Shown: one piece after another, positions 1-9,482 of the stretch
Layout: each line of letters starts with the position of its first letter
Position numbering within the stretch: position 1 is the first letter of the stretch
Source: Martinezella lusitana
GTDB lineage: Bacteria > Pseudomonadota > Alphaproteobacteria > Rhizobiales > Rhizobiaceae
Direction of reading: 5' to 3'
Assembly: GCF_010668395.1 (NCBI RefSeq)
Contig: NZ_WUEY01000001.1
Location: forward strand, 62,001-126,000
DNA: 64,000 nt
Program-made: the position numbers and the translations under genes
Notes under the pieces: model-generated
Seen by the model: only the letters and a program-made list of their open reading frames with translations
Told to the model about the DNA's origin: nothing
Databases searched by the model: none

Positions 1-132
1 GAGGACGAGTTGCTGAAGACACTGCGCAGCGGCGCCACCGCAACCTTCATCGTCTTCCAGTCGCCGGAAGAAGGCATCGGCATTCCGGTCGATCTGAAGG
101 GCTTTGCCGAAGGCTACGACGCCCTTCCCTGA
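1..132 (+). CDS. Invasion-associated locus B family protein, C-terminal end (partial)
   Basis: The window opens inside a gene in frame 1. It encodes about 43 residues ending in GFAEGYDALP before a TGA stop. A short hydrophobic strand (TATFIVFQSPEEGIGIPVDL) and the GFAEGYDAL ending are typical of the IalB family. These are exported periplasmic proteins named after a Bartonella invasion locus and common in rhizobia, where no invasion role is established. The start and signal peptide lie outside the window. It is followed after 63 bases by tldD on the same strand, a usual rhizobial pairing. The family assignment rests on the C-terminal motif only. Confidence 0.7.
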   Translation, partial: EDELLKTLRSGATATFIVFQSPEEGIGIPVDLKGFAEGYDALP

Positions 133-195
133 CGGGATGGGCTTGCTCTTGCGCCGTGAGAATCCTACATCGGCTCTGAACGGAGCACCTGACTC

Positions 196-1611
<1,416 letters not shown>

Positions 1612-1624
1612 GCTACCCCTGCCC

Positions 1625-1933
1625 TTACTCTTCGTGCGGGCGAAAACGCCACTTGCGCTCGACGGCTGCATTGAGATCGAGGCCGTTGCGATGCGCGAAT
1701 AGAAGAATATGGCCGAGCACATCGGCCGTTTCATCGGCGAGCGCCGTCGCAAGCTCTGATTCGCTCATGCCCTTGCGGCGGCCGCGACCGGTGATCCTGT
1801 TCCAGATCTGGATCAATTCGCCCATCTCCTCCTGCAATTTCAGGACGAACCAATCGTCATCGCGTTCAAGGCCGTTGTCGGCGGCATAGGTCGCGGAAGC
1901 CGCCTCGAACTGCGTCATCAGATCTTTCAGCAT
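1625..1933 (-). CDS. MazG-like nucleotide pyrophosphohydrolase
   Basis: This is a small all-alpha NTP pyrophosphohydrolase of about 102 residues. The MazG/dUTPase-type magnesium motif is visible: an EEMGE helix (ExxE) followed about 30 residues later by DETADVLGHIL (ExxD). Such proteins hydrolyse non-canonical or excess nucleotides to the monophosphate and pyrophosphate; the substrate here cannot be read from sequence. I place the start at ATG 1933 (MLKDLMTQF) because AAGGGGAAC lies about 9 bases upstream. A longer reading from TTG at 1981 has no clear ribosome site. It is a monocistronic gene convergent with tldD. Confidence 0.75.
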   Translation of the reverse strand: MLKDLMTQFEAASATYAADNGLERDDDWFVLKLQEEMGELIQIWNRITGRGRRKGMSESELATALADETADVLGHILLFAHRNGLDLNAAVERKWRFRPHEE

Positions 1934-2041
1934 CGGTATCGTTCCCCTTATGTTCCGGGCATTGATGAACGATTCCGACAAAAAAGTCGAGCCGGCGGAG
2001 TTTTGCCCCGCCTGCTCGTCAAAATCCAGTTCGCGATATGC

Positions 2042-3328
2042 TTAGCCTTTGTTGGGCAGCAGCATGCAATCGAAATCCTTGCGCTTCAGAGCGGAGCAGG
2101 CGGAACTCGCATCGTCGCGGCTTGCAAAGCCGATGAAGCGGGCACGATAGACGGTGTTGCCACCCTTGCCGACGGCTTCGGTATAGGGCGAAGCGTTGGC
2201 GAGCGCGTTGCCGGCGCGGGACTTCGCTTCGGAGAGCAGATCCTTGGCGGCCTGGGCCGTCGGCGTTGCGGCGATCTGCACCTGCCAGCCACCGCCGGCT
2301 GCCGGCTTGTTGGAAACGAGAATTTCGTCCATCGCTGCGGGGCGATCCATCGGCACGGTGACGTTCGAGGCGGCGGCAAATGCCATCGGCACGGCCTCGG
2401 CGCGCTTGTTGGTCGTCGTCGCGGTGGTCTGCGTGTCGACATCGACGGCAACATCATCGGAGGCGGAGGCCACTTCGACCTGCCGTGCAGCCTTGCCGCC
2501 ACTGACGCTTGCAACAAGCCGCGATGCCGAAACGGAGGTCGCCTTCGGAATGTAGCGATCCAGCAGCGATGCCATCAAGGCATCGCGGCCGCGGGCCGTG
2601 GCGCCGCCCATGACGACGCCGATCACCCGACGGTTGCCCTGGCGCACGGCGCTGACCAGGTTGAAGCCGGAGGCGTTGGTATAGCCGGTCTTGATGCCGT
2701 CCATGCCTTCATAGCGATACATCAGGTTGTTGTGGCCGCGAACGCGATGACCACGATAGCTGAAGCTCGCCTGCGAGAAGAGCCGGTATTCCTGGGGATA
2801 ATTGTTGATGAGGGCAACGGCGAGCGTCGACATGTCGCGTGCCGTCGTCACCTGCTGCATGTTGGGAAGGCCCGAAGCATTCACGAAGACGGTGCGGCGC
2901 ATGCCGATCTCGCGCGCCTTCTGCGTCATCAGCCGGGCAAAGCCGCTTTCGCTCCCGCCCAGCGTTTCCGCCATGGCGGCGGCGGCATCGTTGGCGGACT
3001 TGATAATCATGCCGTCGACGGCTTCGCGGACCGTCACCGTGCTGCCGGGTCTCAGACCGAGCTTGGTCGGGGGCTTGGCCGCCGCCGCGCTCGATACCGG
3101 TATCCGGCTGTTCCAGCTCAGCTTGCCGCGATGGATCGCCTCGAAGGTCAGATACAAGGTCATCATCTTGGTCAAGGATGCCGGATGGTTGAGGTCATCC
3201 GCATTGCTTGAGGCGAGCACCTTACCGGTCTTCGCATCCATGATGAAATAGGCGCTGCCAGCAAAGCTCGCCACAGGAGCGCTCAATAGCAAGACGGCCG
3301 CAGACAGAGCCATCAAAAGTCGTTTCAT
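2042..3328 (-). CDS. D-alanyl-D-alanine carboxypeptidase with SPOR-like tail
   Basis: Penicillin-binding protein of the S11 (DacA/DacC) family that trims the terminal D-Ala from peptidoglycan stem peptides in the periplasm. The signal peptide spans residues 1-23, ending ASFA. All three catalytic motifs are present: SLTK (S51, K54), SAN (111-113) and KTG (213-215). After the catalytic domain and an Ala/Val-rich linker, residues about 345-428 (GGGWQVQIAATPT onward) resemble a SPOR domain, which binds denuded glycan at the division septum. The start is ATG 3328, preceded by TTGGGGACAATT. The ten extra upstream residues of the open frame are not needed. Class A/C carboxypeptidases usually end in an amphipathic anchor; here the SPOR-like tail may replace it. 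Confidence 0.93.
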   Translation of the reverse strand: MKRLLMALSAAVLLLSAPVASFAGSAYFIMDAKTGKVLASSNADDLNHPASLTKMMTLYLTFEAIHRGKLSWNSRIPVSSAAAAKPPTKLGLRPGSTVTVREAVDGMIIKSANDAAAAMAETLGGSESGFARLMTQKAREIGMRRTVFVNASGLPNMQQVTTARDMSTLAVALINNYPQEYRLFSQASFSYRGHRVRGHNNLMYRYEGMDGIKTGYTNASGFNLVSAVRQGNRRVIGVVMGGATARGRDALMASLLDRYIPKATSVSASRLVASVSGGKAARQVEVASASDDVAVDVDTQTTATTTNKRAEAVPMAFAAASNVTVPMDRPAAMDEILVSNKPAAGGGWQVQIAATPTAQAAKDLLSEAKSRAGNALANASPYTEAVGKGGNTVYRARFIGFASRDDASSACSALKRKDFDCMLLPNKG

Positions 3329-3556
3329 AATTGTCCCCAACCGAAAGAATGCCAACACACCGCATCAATCCATGTATGATTTTGCGACAAAAAACCTGAT
3401 ATCGGTGCGATATTGAGGCAACAGCCTCGATAGTTCTTTAATTTTGCTATTGCTGGTAAAATAATTGTTAACGTATTGGAAATTATGGCAAAGATTCAGT
3501 AAGGTTTAACGGAGGGTGGGCTAAAGCGTTGGCATTGGTCAACCAGGTCGCTCCGC

Positions 3557-4615
3557 ATGGAACAGGGCATCAAGGTCCGCCTCAAGCGCACGATGATTTC
3601 CAGCGGGCTGGAGGCTGCCGCAATTCTAAAGGGTGCCGGCCTGATGCGCGGTGTCGCCGGCCTTGGCGCCATCTTCACGCTCCATCATGTCCGCCCCGCC
3701 CTGCCCCGCCGTTTTGCGCCCAATGCGCATCTGGAGGTTTCGCCCGGTTTTCTCGATCGCGCGATCGCCCGCCTGAAGCAGGATGGCTACGAGTTCATCG
3801 CCCTCGACGCTCTTCCCTCGCGGGCAGCCACTGCCGCGGGCAAGCCGCCTTTCGTCGCCTTCACGCTCGATGACGGCAACCGGGACAATCTCGACCATGC
3901 CCTGCCGGTCTTCGCACGCCACAATGCGCCCTTCACGGTCTTCGTCGCCCAGGGGCTTTCGGAACGGACCCATAGTCTATGGTGGGAAACGCTGGCCGAA
4001 CTGCTCGGCCGGCTGGATCGGCTGACATTCGACTTCGGCTCTGGCGAGGAATTCGTGCCGCTTGGCAAGGACAGTCAGAAACATGCCGCATTTGCCCGCT
4101 TCGCCGCTTTCGTTCACGGAAACGAAGAAAGCGAAGCCGTCGGACGGATCGACGAGCTTGCCAGGCATCATGGCCTGGACCCGCTCGACATCGTACGGGC
4201 GTCCATCATGGATCGGAATGAATTAAGGCAACTTATCGATCATCCGCTCGCTTCGCTCGGCGCGCATACGGTGAGCCACCGGGCGCTGGCGAGGCTGACG
4301 GAGGCGGAGGCGGAGGCGGAGATGGCGCTTTCGGCCGATTATGTGACCGACATCGCCGGAAAACGGCCGGTTGCAATCGCCTATCCCTACGGCACGCCGG
4401 AAGCAGTCTCGCAGCGCGAGGGCAGGCTTGCCGCGGAACTCGGCTTTTCCGTCGGCGTCACGACACGCCCCGGCACTATAATGGCGACGAACGGCGCGGC
4501 TGCGATGCTCCTGCCGCGACTATCGCTGAACGGCCATTACCAGAAGGCGCGCTATGCGTCGGCGCTCGCCTCCGGCATCCCCATGCGGCTGATGGGGCGC
4601 CGGGAAACGGCATAG
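3557..4615 (+). CDS. NodB-type polysaccharide deacetylase family protein
   Basis: This 352-residue protein has the carbohydrate esterase family 4 (NodB homology) fold. The catalytic base motif is FTLDDG (D105, D106) and the second metal motif is HTVSH (H237, H241). A YPYG segment near residue 276 fits the third motif. The N-terminus (residues 13-40) is hydrophobic but not a clean signal peptide. Family members remove N- or O-acetyl groups from surface polysaccharide or chitooligomers; the substrate here is unknown. ATG 3557 has a poor ribosome site, and M13 (MISSGLEAA) is an alternative. The gene ends 2 bases from the convergent pdxH stop. It is not the symbiotic nodB, since no nod genes are nearby. 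Confidence 0.85.
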   Translation: MEQGIKVRLKRTMISSGLEAAAILKGAGLMRGVAGLGAIFTLHHVRPALPRRFAPNAHLEVSPGFLDRAIARLKQDGYEFIALDALPSRAATAAGKPPFVAFTLDDGNRDNLDHALPVFARHNAPFTVFVAQGLSERTHSLWWETLAELLGRLDRLTFDFGSGEEFVPLGKDSQKHAAFARFAAFVHGNEESEAVGRIDELARHHGLDPLDIVRASIMDRNELRQLIDHPLASLGAHTVSHRALARLTEAEAEAEMALSADYVTDIAGKRPVAIAYPYGTPEAVSQREGRLAAELGFSVGVTTRPGTIMATNGAAAMLLPRLSLNGHYQKARYASALASGIPMRLMGRRETA

Positions 4616-4617
4616 GG

Positions 4618-5238
4618 TCACGGATACATCCGCACCTTCTGCCAGGCACCTTCCGGGACATCACGACGAAATTCGATTCGGTCATGCAGGCGAAACTGGC
4701 GGTCATGCCAGAATTCGATCGAGAGCGGCCGGATGCGGAAGCCGGACCAGTAGGACGGACGCGGGATCTCGCCGATGGCATAGCGGGCCGTGTATTCGGC
4801 GACGGCCTTTTCCAGCGCGAACCGGCCCTCCAGAGGGCGGGATTGCTTCGAGGCCCAGGCGCCGATGCGGCTGCCCCGCGCCCTGGTCTTGAAATATTCG
4901 TCGGCCTCGTTGTCGGTCACCACTTCAACCAGGCCGCGCAGGCGCACCTGGCGACGCAGCGATTTCCAGTGGAAACACATGGCCGCTTTCTTTTGGGAAA
5001 GAATTTCTTGGCCTTTCTGGCTTTCGAAATTCGTATAGAATACGAATCCGTCACTATCGAAGCCTTTTAGAAGAACCATGCGGACATTTGGCAAACCATC
5101 CTTATCCACCGTTGCCAGTGCAACCGCATTCGGATCGTTCGGCTCCGTGCTCTCCGCCTCGCGCAGCCAGGCCGCAAAAAGGGTGAAAGGCTCGTTCTGC
5201 TCGGTGAAGTCACCGCTTGTTAACTCGTTTTCCGACAT
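4618..5238 (-). CDS. pdxH: Pyridoxamine 5'-phosphate oxidase
   Basis: PdxH oxidises pyridoxine or pyridoxamine 5'-phosphate to pyridoxal 5'-phosphate with FMN and oxygen, the last step of vitamin B6 synthesis and salvage. The 206-residue length is typical. FMN/substrate segments are recognisable: [20 protein letters not shown], the [15 protein letters not shown] strand, and [11 protein letters not shown]. The C-terminal arginine and histidine region ([12 protein letters not shown]) is conserved. The usual ending RLAP appears here as RMYP. The gene faces the deacetylase gene, with a 2-base gap and no room for a separate terminator. Confidence 0.97.
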   Translation of the reverse strand: MSENELTSGDFTEQNEPFTLFAAWLREAESTEPNDPNAVALATVDKDGLPNVRMVLLKGFDSDGFVFYTNFESQKGQEILSQKKAAMCFHWKSLRRQVRLRGLVEVVTDNEADEYFKTRARGSRIGAWASKQSRPLEGRFALEKAVAEYTARYAIGEIPRPSYWSGFRIRPLSIEFWHDRQFRLHDRIEFRRDVPEGAWQKVRMYP

Positions 5239-5302
5239 ATTAGTTTAAATACTCCGCAATTCCTAATAACCGCCGGCCCCTCTGGCTGGCCGCAATGTTC
5301 GG

Positions 5303-5761
5303 GTGGAAGTCATAGCAAAGTCGACCGTTGATACAAAGCGCAAGCTTGCAAAAGGCGTGACGATGGCTGTCGCCCTGGTCTCCCTTTTCACACTTGGCGG
5401 CTGCGTCGGCGGCGGCATGGACTATCTGAGCTCCGCCAAGGTGGATCGCAGCGTATCGACCGGCACGGTGCCGACAGCCCCCGTGACGACCGACAGCATT
5501 TCCGATGAGACGACCGTACGCAATGCGGTCACTTCCGCGGATCTGCTAAAGCTCAACGGTCAGTCCATTCCGTGGGCCAACGCCTCGACCGGCAGCGCCG
5601 GCGTCATCGACACGATCGTCGAAAGCAACGCTTCTGGCGTGGTCTGCCGACAGTTCCGCACGAGCCGCCACTCCTATCAGGGCATTGCCAATTTCTCCGG
5701 CAGGACCTGCCTCGTCGGCCAGGGTGAGTGGCAGCTGCTCAGTTTCCAGCAGGCCGGCTGA
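5303..5761 (+). CDS. Predicted outer-membrane lipoprotein, surface-antigen-like
   Basis: A 152-residue exported protein. Residues 12-34 give a basic n-region (KRKLAKG), a hydrophobic core and the lipobox LGGC with C34 as the acylation site. The mature part holds a Thr/Ser-rich stretch followed by a compact domain with two cysteines (GVVCRQFRTSR and GRTCLVGQGEWQLL). This resembles the rickettsial 17-kDa surface antigen / RT0821 group common in rhizobia. I keep the GTG start at 5303 because the basic n-region lies upstream of the next ATG (5363), which would leave an abnormally short signal. The protein is probably structural; no enzymatic motif is seen. Confidence 0.7.
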   Translation: MEVIAKSTVDTKRKLAKGVTMAVALVSLFTLGGCVGGGMDYLSSAKVDRSVSTGTVPTAPVTTDSISDETTVRNAVTSADLLKLNGQSIPWANASTGSAGVIDTIVESNASGVVCRQFRTSRHSYQGIANFSGRTCLVGQGEWQLLSFQQAG

Positions 5762-6062
5762 ACCTCCTCGTCCTCCGCTCCTTCCCGCATCCAAGATAAT
5801 TCGAGCCGATGAGCGCATGTGCAAATGCGCTACGGAAGCATTTGCCAGCTCCCGGCCTGCCTCGTTAGCGATCGGCTAACCATGCCGCCAAATGGGGATG
5901 GCTTGCCCCTGCCCGGCGTAACGCCTGATTAGCAACTCTTCCCGCAGGATCGGTTCATTCGCGCATCGCCGTGCCTCCCAGACAGGAAGCAAGGTGGCGA
6001 AGCGCGACCAACGGGGTTCTTTGCTTGGAGTGCCGCTATGGGGCTGGGCACATCCATGAACG
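5762..6062 (+). other. Intergenic region with a run of small hairpins
   Basis: No gene is evident in these 301 bases. Several short perfect inverted repeats follow one another: AGCGCAT/ATGCGCT (5812-5831), GCAAATGC/GCATTTGC (5821-5845, overlapping and mutually exclusive with the first), GTTAGC/GCTAAC (5864-5880) and GGCG/CGCC (about 5918-5929). None is followed by a T-run. They may end the lipoprotein transcript or lie in the long leader of the J-domain gene. No riboswitch class is recognised. Confidence 0.35.
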
Positions 6063-7244
6063 ATGGCGGGAAAGATGCGCGATCCGTACAAGGTGTTGGG
6101 CGTTAAGAAGGATGCAGGGGCGGACGAAATCAAGTCCGCCTGGCGCAACCTGGCAAAAACCGCCCATCCGGACCACAATCTTGGCGATCCAACGGCGACG
6201 GAGCGTTTCGCCGAAATCGGCCATGCCTACGAGACGCTGAAGGATCCGAAGAAGCGCAGCCGTTACGATCAGATCGCGCGCATGGCCGAGGCCAAGGGCC
6301 AGAGCCAGGAGCAGACGATCATGCAGCAGCGGCAGGCCGCGCGCGAGGCGGCCGAGCGCGCCAAGGCCGCACGCGCCAACGCCGACAAGATCATGGAAGA
6401 GCTTGCCCAGGCCAATGCGCGCAAGGCCGCTGCATCCGCCGCGGCCGGCCGGTCCGCCCAGCAGACCGCCGCCGGCGAATCCCCCGAGGACATGGTCGAG
6501 CGCATTTTTGGAGTGAAGGCCGGCCGCGCGCAGCAGGAGCAAGCCACGGCGGAGACCGGCGCACAGCAGGCGGAGAAGCCGCAGGACGCCAACTCGGCCG
6601 CCACCGAAGAAGCCTCTGCGGAAGAAGAGTTGCTGGCGACGGGAACCTCTTCAGCCGGCTCACGGTCCGCATTCGGTATTCTGAGCTCGCTCGTACGCCG
6701 CATCACCGGCGGCAGCGTTCCGGAGAAGCCGCCGGAAAAGACGCCAGAGGTCGCGGCGGAAGCCACGGTGACGCTCGACGACATGCTGAAGAGCCGATGG
6801 ATCACCGTTCCGCTGTCCGACGGCCGCGAGGCGCGCTTCCAGGCGACGACGGACATCTCGAACGGCCAGGTGCTTCACCTGAAAGGCCAGGGATTGAAGC
6901 TTCAGGGCATGTTGCGCGGCGACGTCGCCATTACCATCCATCTGTCTACCGACGGACGCTTCACGCTCGACGGCAGTGACGTGCGCACGATACTGCCCGT
7001 CACCATCGAAAATGCCGTGCTCGGCTGCGAAACCATGGTCGACGGGTTGAACGGGCCGGTCAAGCTGACGGTGCCCGCCTGGTCCGGTTCGGATCAGACC
7101 GTTCGCATTCCCGGCGAAGGATTGCCCGACGGCAACGGCGGAAAAGGCGATCTCATCGTCGAATTGCGGCTCATGCTGTGGGAAAAACCGGACGATAAGG
7201 TTACGGATCTCATGCGCAGCATGCGCGAAGGGCTTTTCCTGTGA
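6063..7244 (+). CDS. J-domain (DnaJ-like) co-chaperone without zinc finger
   Basis: Residues 6-70 form a J domain with the essential HPD tripeptide (H35-P36-D37) that stimulates DnaK ATPase. An Ala/Glu-rich, probably coiled or disordered linker follows (about residues 75-230). A C-terminal DnaJ substrate-binding domain then starts near residue 235, with PVTIENAVLGCETMV and a VRIPGEGLPD strand. There is no Gly/Phe-rich region and no CxxCxGxG zinc repeat, so this is not canonical DnaJ but a CbpA-type (class B-like) protein. The start may instead be M5 at 6075, giving MRDPYKVLGV. Ribosome sites are weak for both. It lies upstream of fabI with a 122-base gap that probably holds a separate promoter. 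Confidence 0.88.
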   Translation: MAGKMRDPYKVLGVKKDAGADEIKSAWRNLAKTAHPDHNLGDPTATERFAEIGHAYETLKDPKKRSRYDQIARMAEAKGQSQEQTIMQQRQAAREAAERAKAARANADKIMEELAQANARKAAASAAAGRSAQQTAAGESPEDMVERIFGVKAGRAQQEQATAETGAQQAEKPQDANSAATEEASAEEELLATGTSSAGSRSAFGILSSLVRRITGGSVPEKPPEKTPEVAAEATVTLDDMLKSRWITVPLSDGREARFQATTDISNGQVLHLKGQGLKLQGMLRGDVAITIHLSTDGRFTLDGSDVRTILPVTIENAVLGCETMVDGLNGPVKLTVPAWSGSDQTVRIPGEGLPDGNGGKGDLIVELRLMLWEKPDDKVTDLMRSMREGLFL

Positions 7245-7366
7245 AATTTTAGTGACAACAGCACCCTTTGTTACGATCCCTAACAGTTGATGATCTTTAC
7301 GATGCTTGAACAGGGGGACGGGCTATGCCATAGGCAGGGTCATTCGAAAGTTCAAGGGAGCAGAAT

Positions 7367-8185
7367 ATGGCTCAATCCACTGGCCTCATGGCAGGCAAGC
7401 GCGGCGTCATCCTCGGCGTAGCAAACAACCGTTCGATAGCGTGGGGTATTGCCAAGGCCTGTTCGGATGCCGGAGCCGAAATCGCATTGACGTGGCAGGG
7501 CGATGCCCTGAAGAAGCGCGTCGAGCCGCTCGCCCAGGAACTGGGCGCCTTCATGGCAGGCCATTGCGACGTGACCGAGCCGGCAACGATCGATGCGGTC
7601 ATCGACACGCTGGAAGCCAAATGGGGCAAGATCGATTTCGTCGTGCACGCCATCGCCTTCTCCGACAAGGACGAGCTGACCGGCCGTTACCTCGATACCA
7701 GCCGCGACAACTTCACGAAGACGATGGACATCTCCGTCTATTCGTTCACGGCGGTTGCACAGCGCGCCGAGCGAATCATGAATGACGGCGGCTCGATGAT
7801 CACCCTCACCTATTACGGTGCGGAGAAGGTCATGCCGCATTACAACGTCATGGGTGTGGCAAAGGCTGCTCTGGAAGCAAGCGTGCGCTATCTCGCAGTC
7901 GATCTCGGCGGCCGCGGCATTCGCGTCAACGCGATCTCGGCAGGCCCGATCAAGACGCTCGCGGCTTCCGGCATCGGCGACTTCCGCTACATCCTGAAGT
8001 GGAACGAGTACAACGCACCGCTGAAGCGGACCGTCACGATCGACGAGGTCGGCAATTCCGCCCTCTATCTGCTGTCCGACCTGTCGACGGCTGTCACCGG
8101 CGAAGTCCATCACGTCGATTCCGGCTACCATACGGTCGGCATGAAGGCCGTGGACGCGCCCGACATTTCCGTCGCGAAGGACTGA
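7367..8185 (+). CDS. fabI: Enoyl-[acyl-carrier-protein] reductase (NADH)
   Basis: FabI catalyses the final NADH-dependent reduction in each cycle of type II fatty acid elongation. The 272-residue short-chain dehydrogenase has the FabI-type variant nucleotide motif GVANNRSIAWGIA near residue 17. The catalytic pair is Y-x6-K, with Y159 and K166 in YNVMGVAK, and the preceding TYYG supplies the second conserved tyrosine. The ISAGPIKTLAASGI substrate loop is intact. The start ATG follows AAGGGAGCAGAAT, a strong ribosome site. The phosphatase gene follows after 18 bases, so the two are probably cotranscribed. Rhizobia often carry more than one FabI, so this copy may or may not be the main one. Confidence 0.97.
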   Translation: MAQSTGLMAGKRGVILGVANNRSIAWGIAKACSDAGAEIALTWQGDALKKRVEPLAQELGAFMAGHCDVTEPATIDAVIDTLEAKWGKIDFVVHAIAFSDKDELTGRYLDTSRDNFTKTMDISVYSFTAVAQRAERIMNDGGSMITLTYYGAEKVMPHYNVMGVAKAALEASVRYLAVDLGGRGIRVNAISAGPIKTLAASGIGDFRYILKWNEYNAPLKRTVTIDEVGNSALYLLSDLSTAVTGEVHHVDSGYHTVGMKAVDAPDISVAKD

Positions 8186-8203
8186 CCAACAGGAAATCTG
8201 ACC

Positions 8204-8800
8204 GTGTCGCCCATCCTCTATGTGATACGTCACGGTCAGACCGACTGGAATGCCGAGCGGCGCCTGCAGGGGCAGAAGGATATCGATCTCAACGCCATCG
8301 GCCGCGAACAGGCGCGGCAGAACGGCATCGATCTCGCCGAAATCCTCGCCTTCGAAAACCGGCCCTTCGATTTCGTCGCCAGCCCGTTGCGGCGCACGCG
8401 CGAAACCATGGAAATCGCAAGACAGGCCATGGGCGTGCCGCCCAGGGACTATCGCACCGACGACCGGCTGGTCGAAGTATCGTTCGGCGCCTGGGAAGGC
8501 TTTACCCTCAAGGAACTGAAAGCGACGCAGCCCGACCGGCTCGCGGAACGCAAGGCCAACAAGTGGGATTTCATTCCGCCCGGCGATGACGCGGAAAGCT
8601 ATGAAATCCTCTCCTGGCGTGTCGGCTCCTGGCTGGCATCCGTCGACCGCCCGACCGTCTGCGTCACGCATGGCGGCGTCATCCGCACGCTATTCCGTCT
8701 GATCGGCGATGTCGAAAAGGAAGAAGCGGCCGAAATTCCTATCCATCAGGACCAGATCCTGAAGGTCGATCCGCAAATGAAGATTATCGGCTGGATGTAG
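8204..8800 (+). CDS. Histidine phosphatase family protein (phosphoglycerate-mutase-like)
   Basis: A 198-residue member of the branch 1 histidine phosphatase superfamily. The N-terminal RHGQTDWN motif carries the phospho-accepting H10, and VCVTHGGVIR supplies the second catalytic histidine near the C-terminus. The SPLRRTRETMEIA helix is also conserved. Many such proteins are annotated as phosphoglycerate mutase, but family members include broad phosphatases and cobalamin or sugar phosphatases. The substrate cannot be assigned. A GTG start at 8204 is chosen because CAGGAAATCTGACC places a good ribosome site 9 bases upstream. It sits directly behind fabI. Confidence 0.88.
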   Translation: MSPILYVIRHGQTDWNAERRLQGQKDIDLNAIGREQARQNGIDLAEILAFENRPFDFVASPLRRTRETMEIARQAMGVPPRDYRTDDRLVEVSFGAWEGFTLKELKATQPDRLAERKANKWDFIPPGDDAESYEILSWRVGSWLASVDRPTVCVTHGGVIRTLFRLIGDVEKEEAAEIPIHQDQILKVDPQMKIIGWM

Positions 8801-8882
8801 AGCCATTCCCGACTGAACGTCGGCGGTGCGGCTTGGGAAACTGCGGGATAGCGATCGCGTCCGAAGCGCCGCGTTCGCTTGG

Positions 8883-8902
8883 GCCGCCAGTTGCCTGGCG
8901 GC
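8883..8902 (-). terminator. Hairpin downstream of the DUF1344 gene
   Basis: A perfect 8-bp inverted repeat, GCCGCCAG/CTGGCGGC with a 4-base loop, lies 9 bases beyond the DUF1344 stop. It also falls between two convergent genes. No T-run follows on either strand, so it is a weak or Rho-assisted terminator at best. Confidence 0.4.
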
Positions 8903-8910
8903 ACAGAAAT

Positions 8911-9171
8911 CTACTGGACGATATCGAGATCGTTGACGACGCGCTTGCCATCGACTTCCGTGTAGAAGACGACGACCTTCACACCAGCCTGCAGGCCGTT
9001 GAAATCGAAATCCTCCGGCACCTGATAATTCTTGCCGTCGTCCAGCGTGATGCTGAAATTCTTCGTATCGACCTTCTTGATCGTGGCCTCGACATCTGCG
9101 CTTTCGGCAAAGCCTGCGACGGGAGCAAGAAGGCTTGCCGTGGCTAAAAGCGTCGCTACAAAAAAGCGCAT
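8911..9171 (-). CDS. DUF1344 small periplasmic protein
   Basis: An 86-residue secreted protein. The signal peptide MRFFVATLLATASLLAPVAGFAE is followed by a small beta domain (ATIKKVDTKNFSITLDDGKNY...FDFNGLQAGVKVVVFY) typical of the DUF1344 family found mainly in Rhizobiales. Function is unknown; the OB-like strand pattern suggests a ligand- or metal-binding role, but nothing identifies it. The ATG at 9171 is preferred over a GTG three codons earlier, because AAGGGG sits 9 bases upstream of the ATG. Confidence 0.75.
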   Translation of the reverse strand: MRFFVATLLATASLLAPVAGFAESADVEATIKKVDTKNFSITLDDGKNYQVPEDFDFNGLQAGVKVVVFYTEVDGKRVVNDLDIVQ

Positions 9172-9482
9172 GGTCGTCACCCCTTAACGTCAATTCGACT
9201 GTGATTTCTTATGAGCCCTAGAGAACACTGCGAATATGGCGGAAATTGCCCGCAATGGTGGCTTTGCTCGCCCAATTGGTGAATGCATCGTCACAATCCA
9301 CAGAACGGATTAATCTTTGTTTACCATATCGATGATGCAACGGAAGATGGCTGCGCCAGCCGTTTCCGCGCTGTTGGAAAGAAAGATTTTGTCTTGCCGG
9401 CATTTTGGCCTATGAGTGTGCCGCAATTGCAAGAGACAAGACGCTGTCTGCCTGTCAGGCTGCACCAAACCGGTCGTTTTTC
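9172..9482. other. Divergent intergenic region between DUF1344 and aroC
   Basis: This 311-base stretch separates divergent genes and must hold both promoters. I see no gene. A near-CtrA sequence, TTAA-N7-TTAC, occurs at 9310-9324. A hairpin-like GGCTG/CAGCC lies near 9350. Frame is open upstream of the aroC start, but the chorismate synthase consensus begins at MSHNTFG (9483). Confidence 0.35.

Noticed and set aside
3557..4615. Symbiotic nodB
   Set aside because: Only the CE4 fold is shared. There is no nod box or nod gene nearby and the N-terminus differs.
7352..8671. Minus-strand open frame of 439 residues opposite fabI and the phosphatase
   Set aside because: It spans two real plus-strand genes and has no motif.
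9310..9324. CtrA site between DUF1344 and aroC
   Set aside because: TTAA-N7-TTAC has one half-site mismatch, too weak to report as a site.
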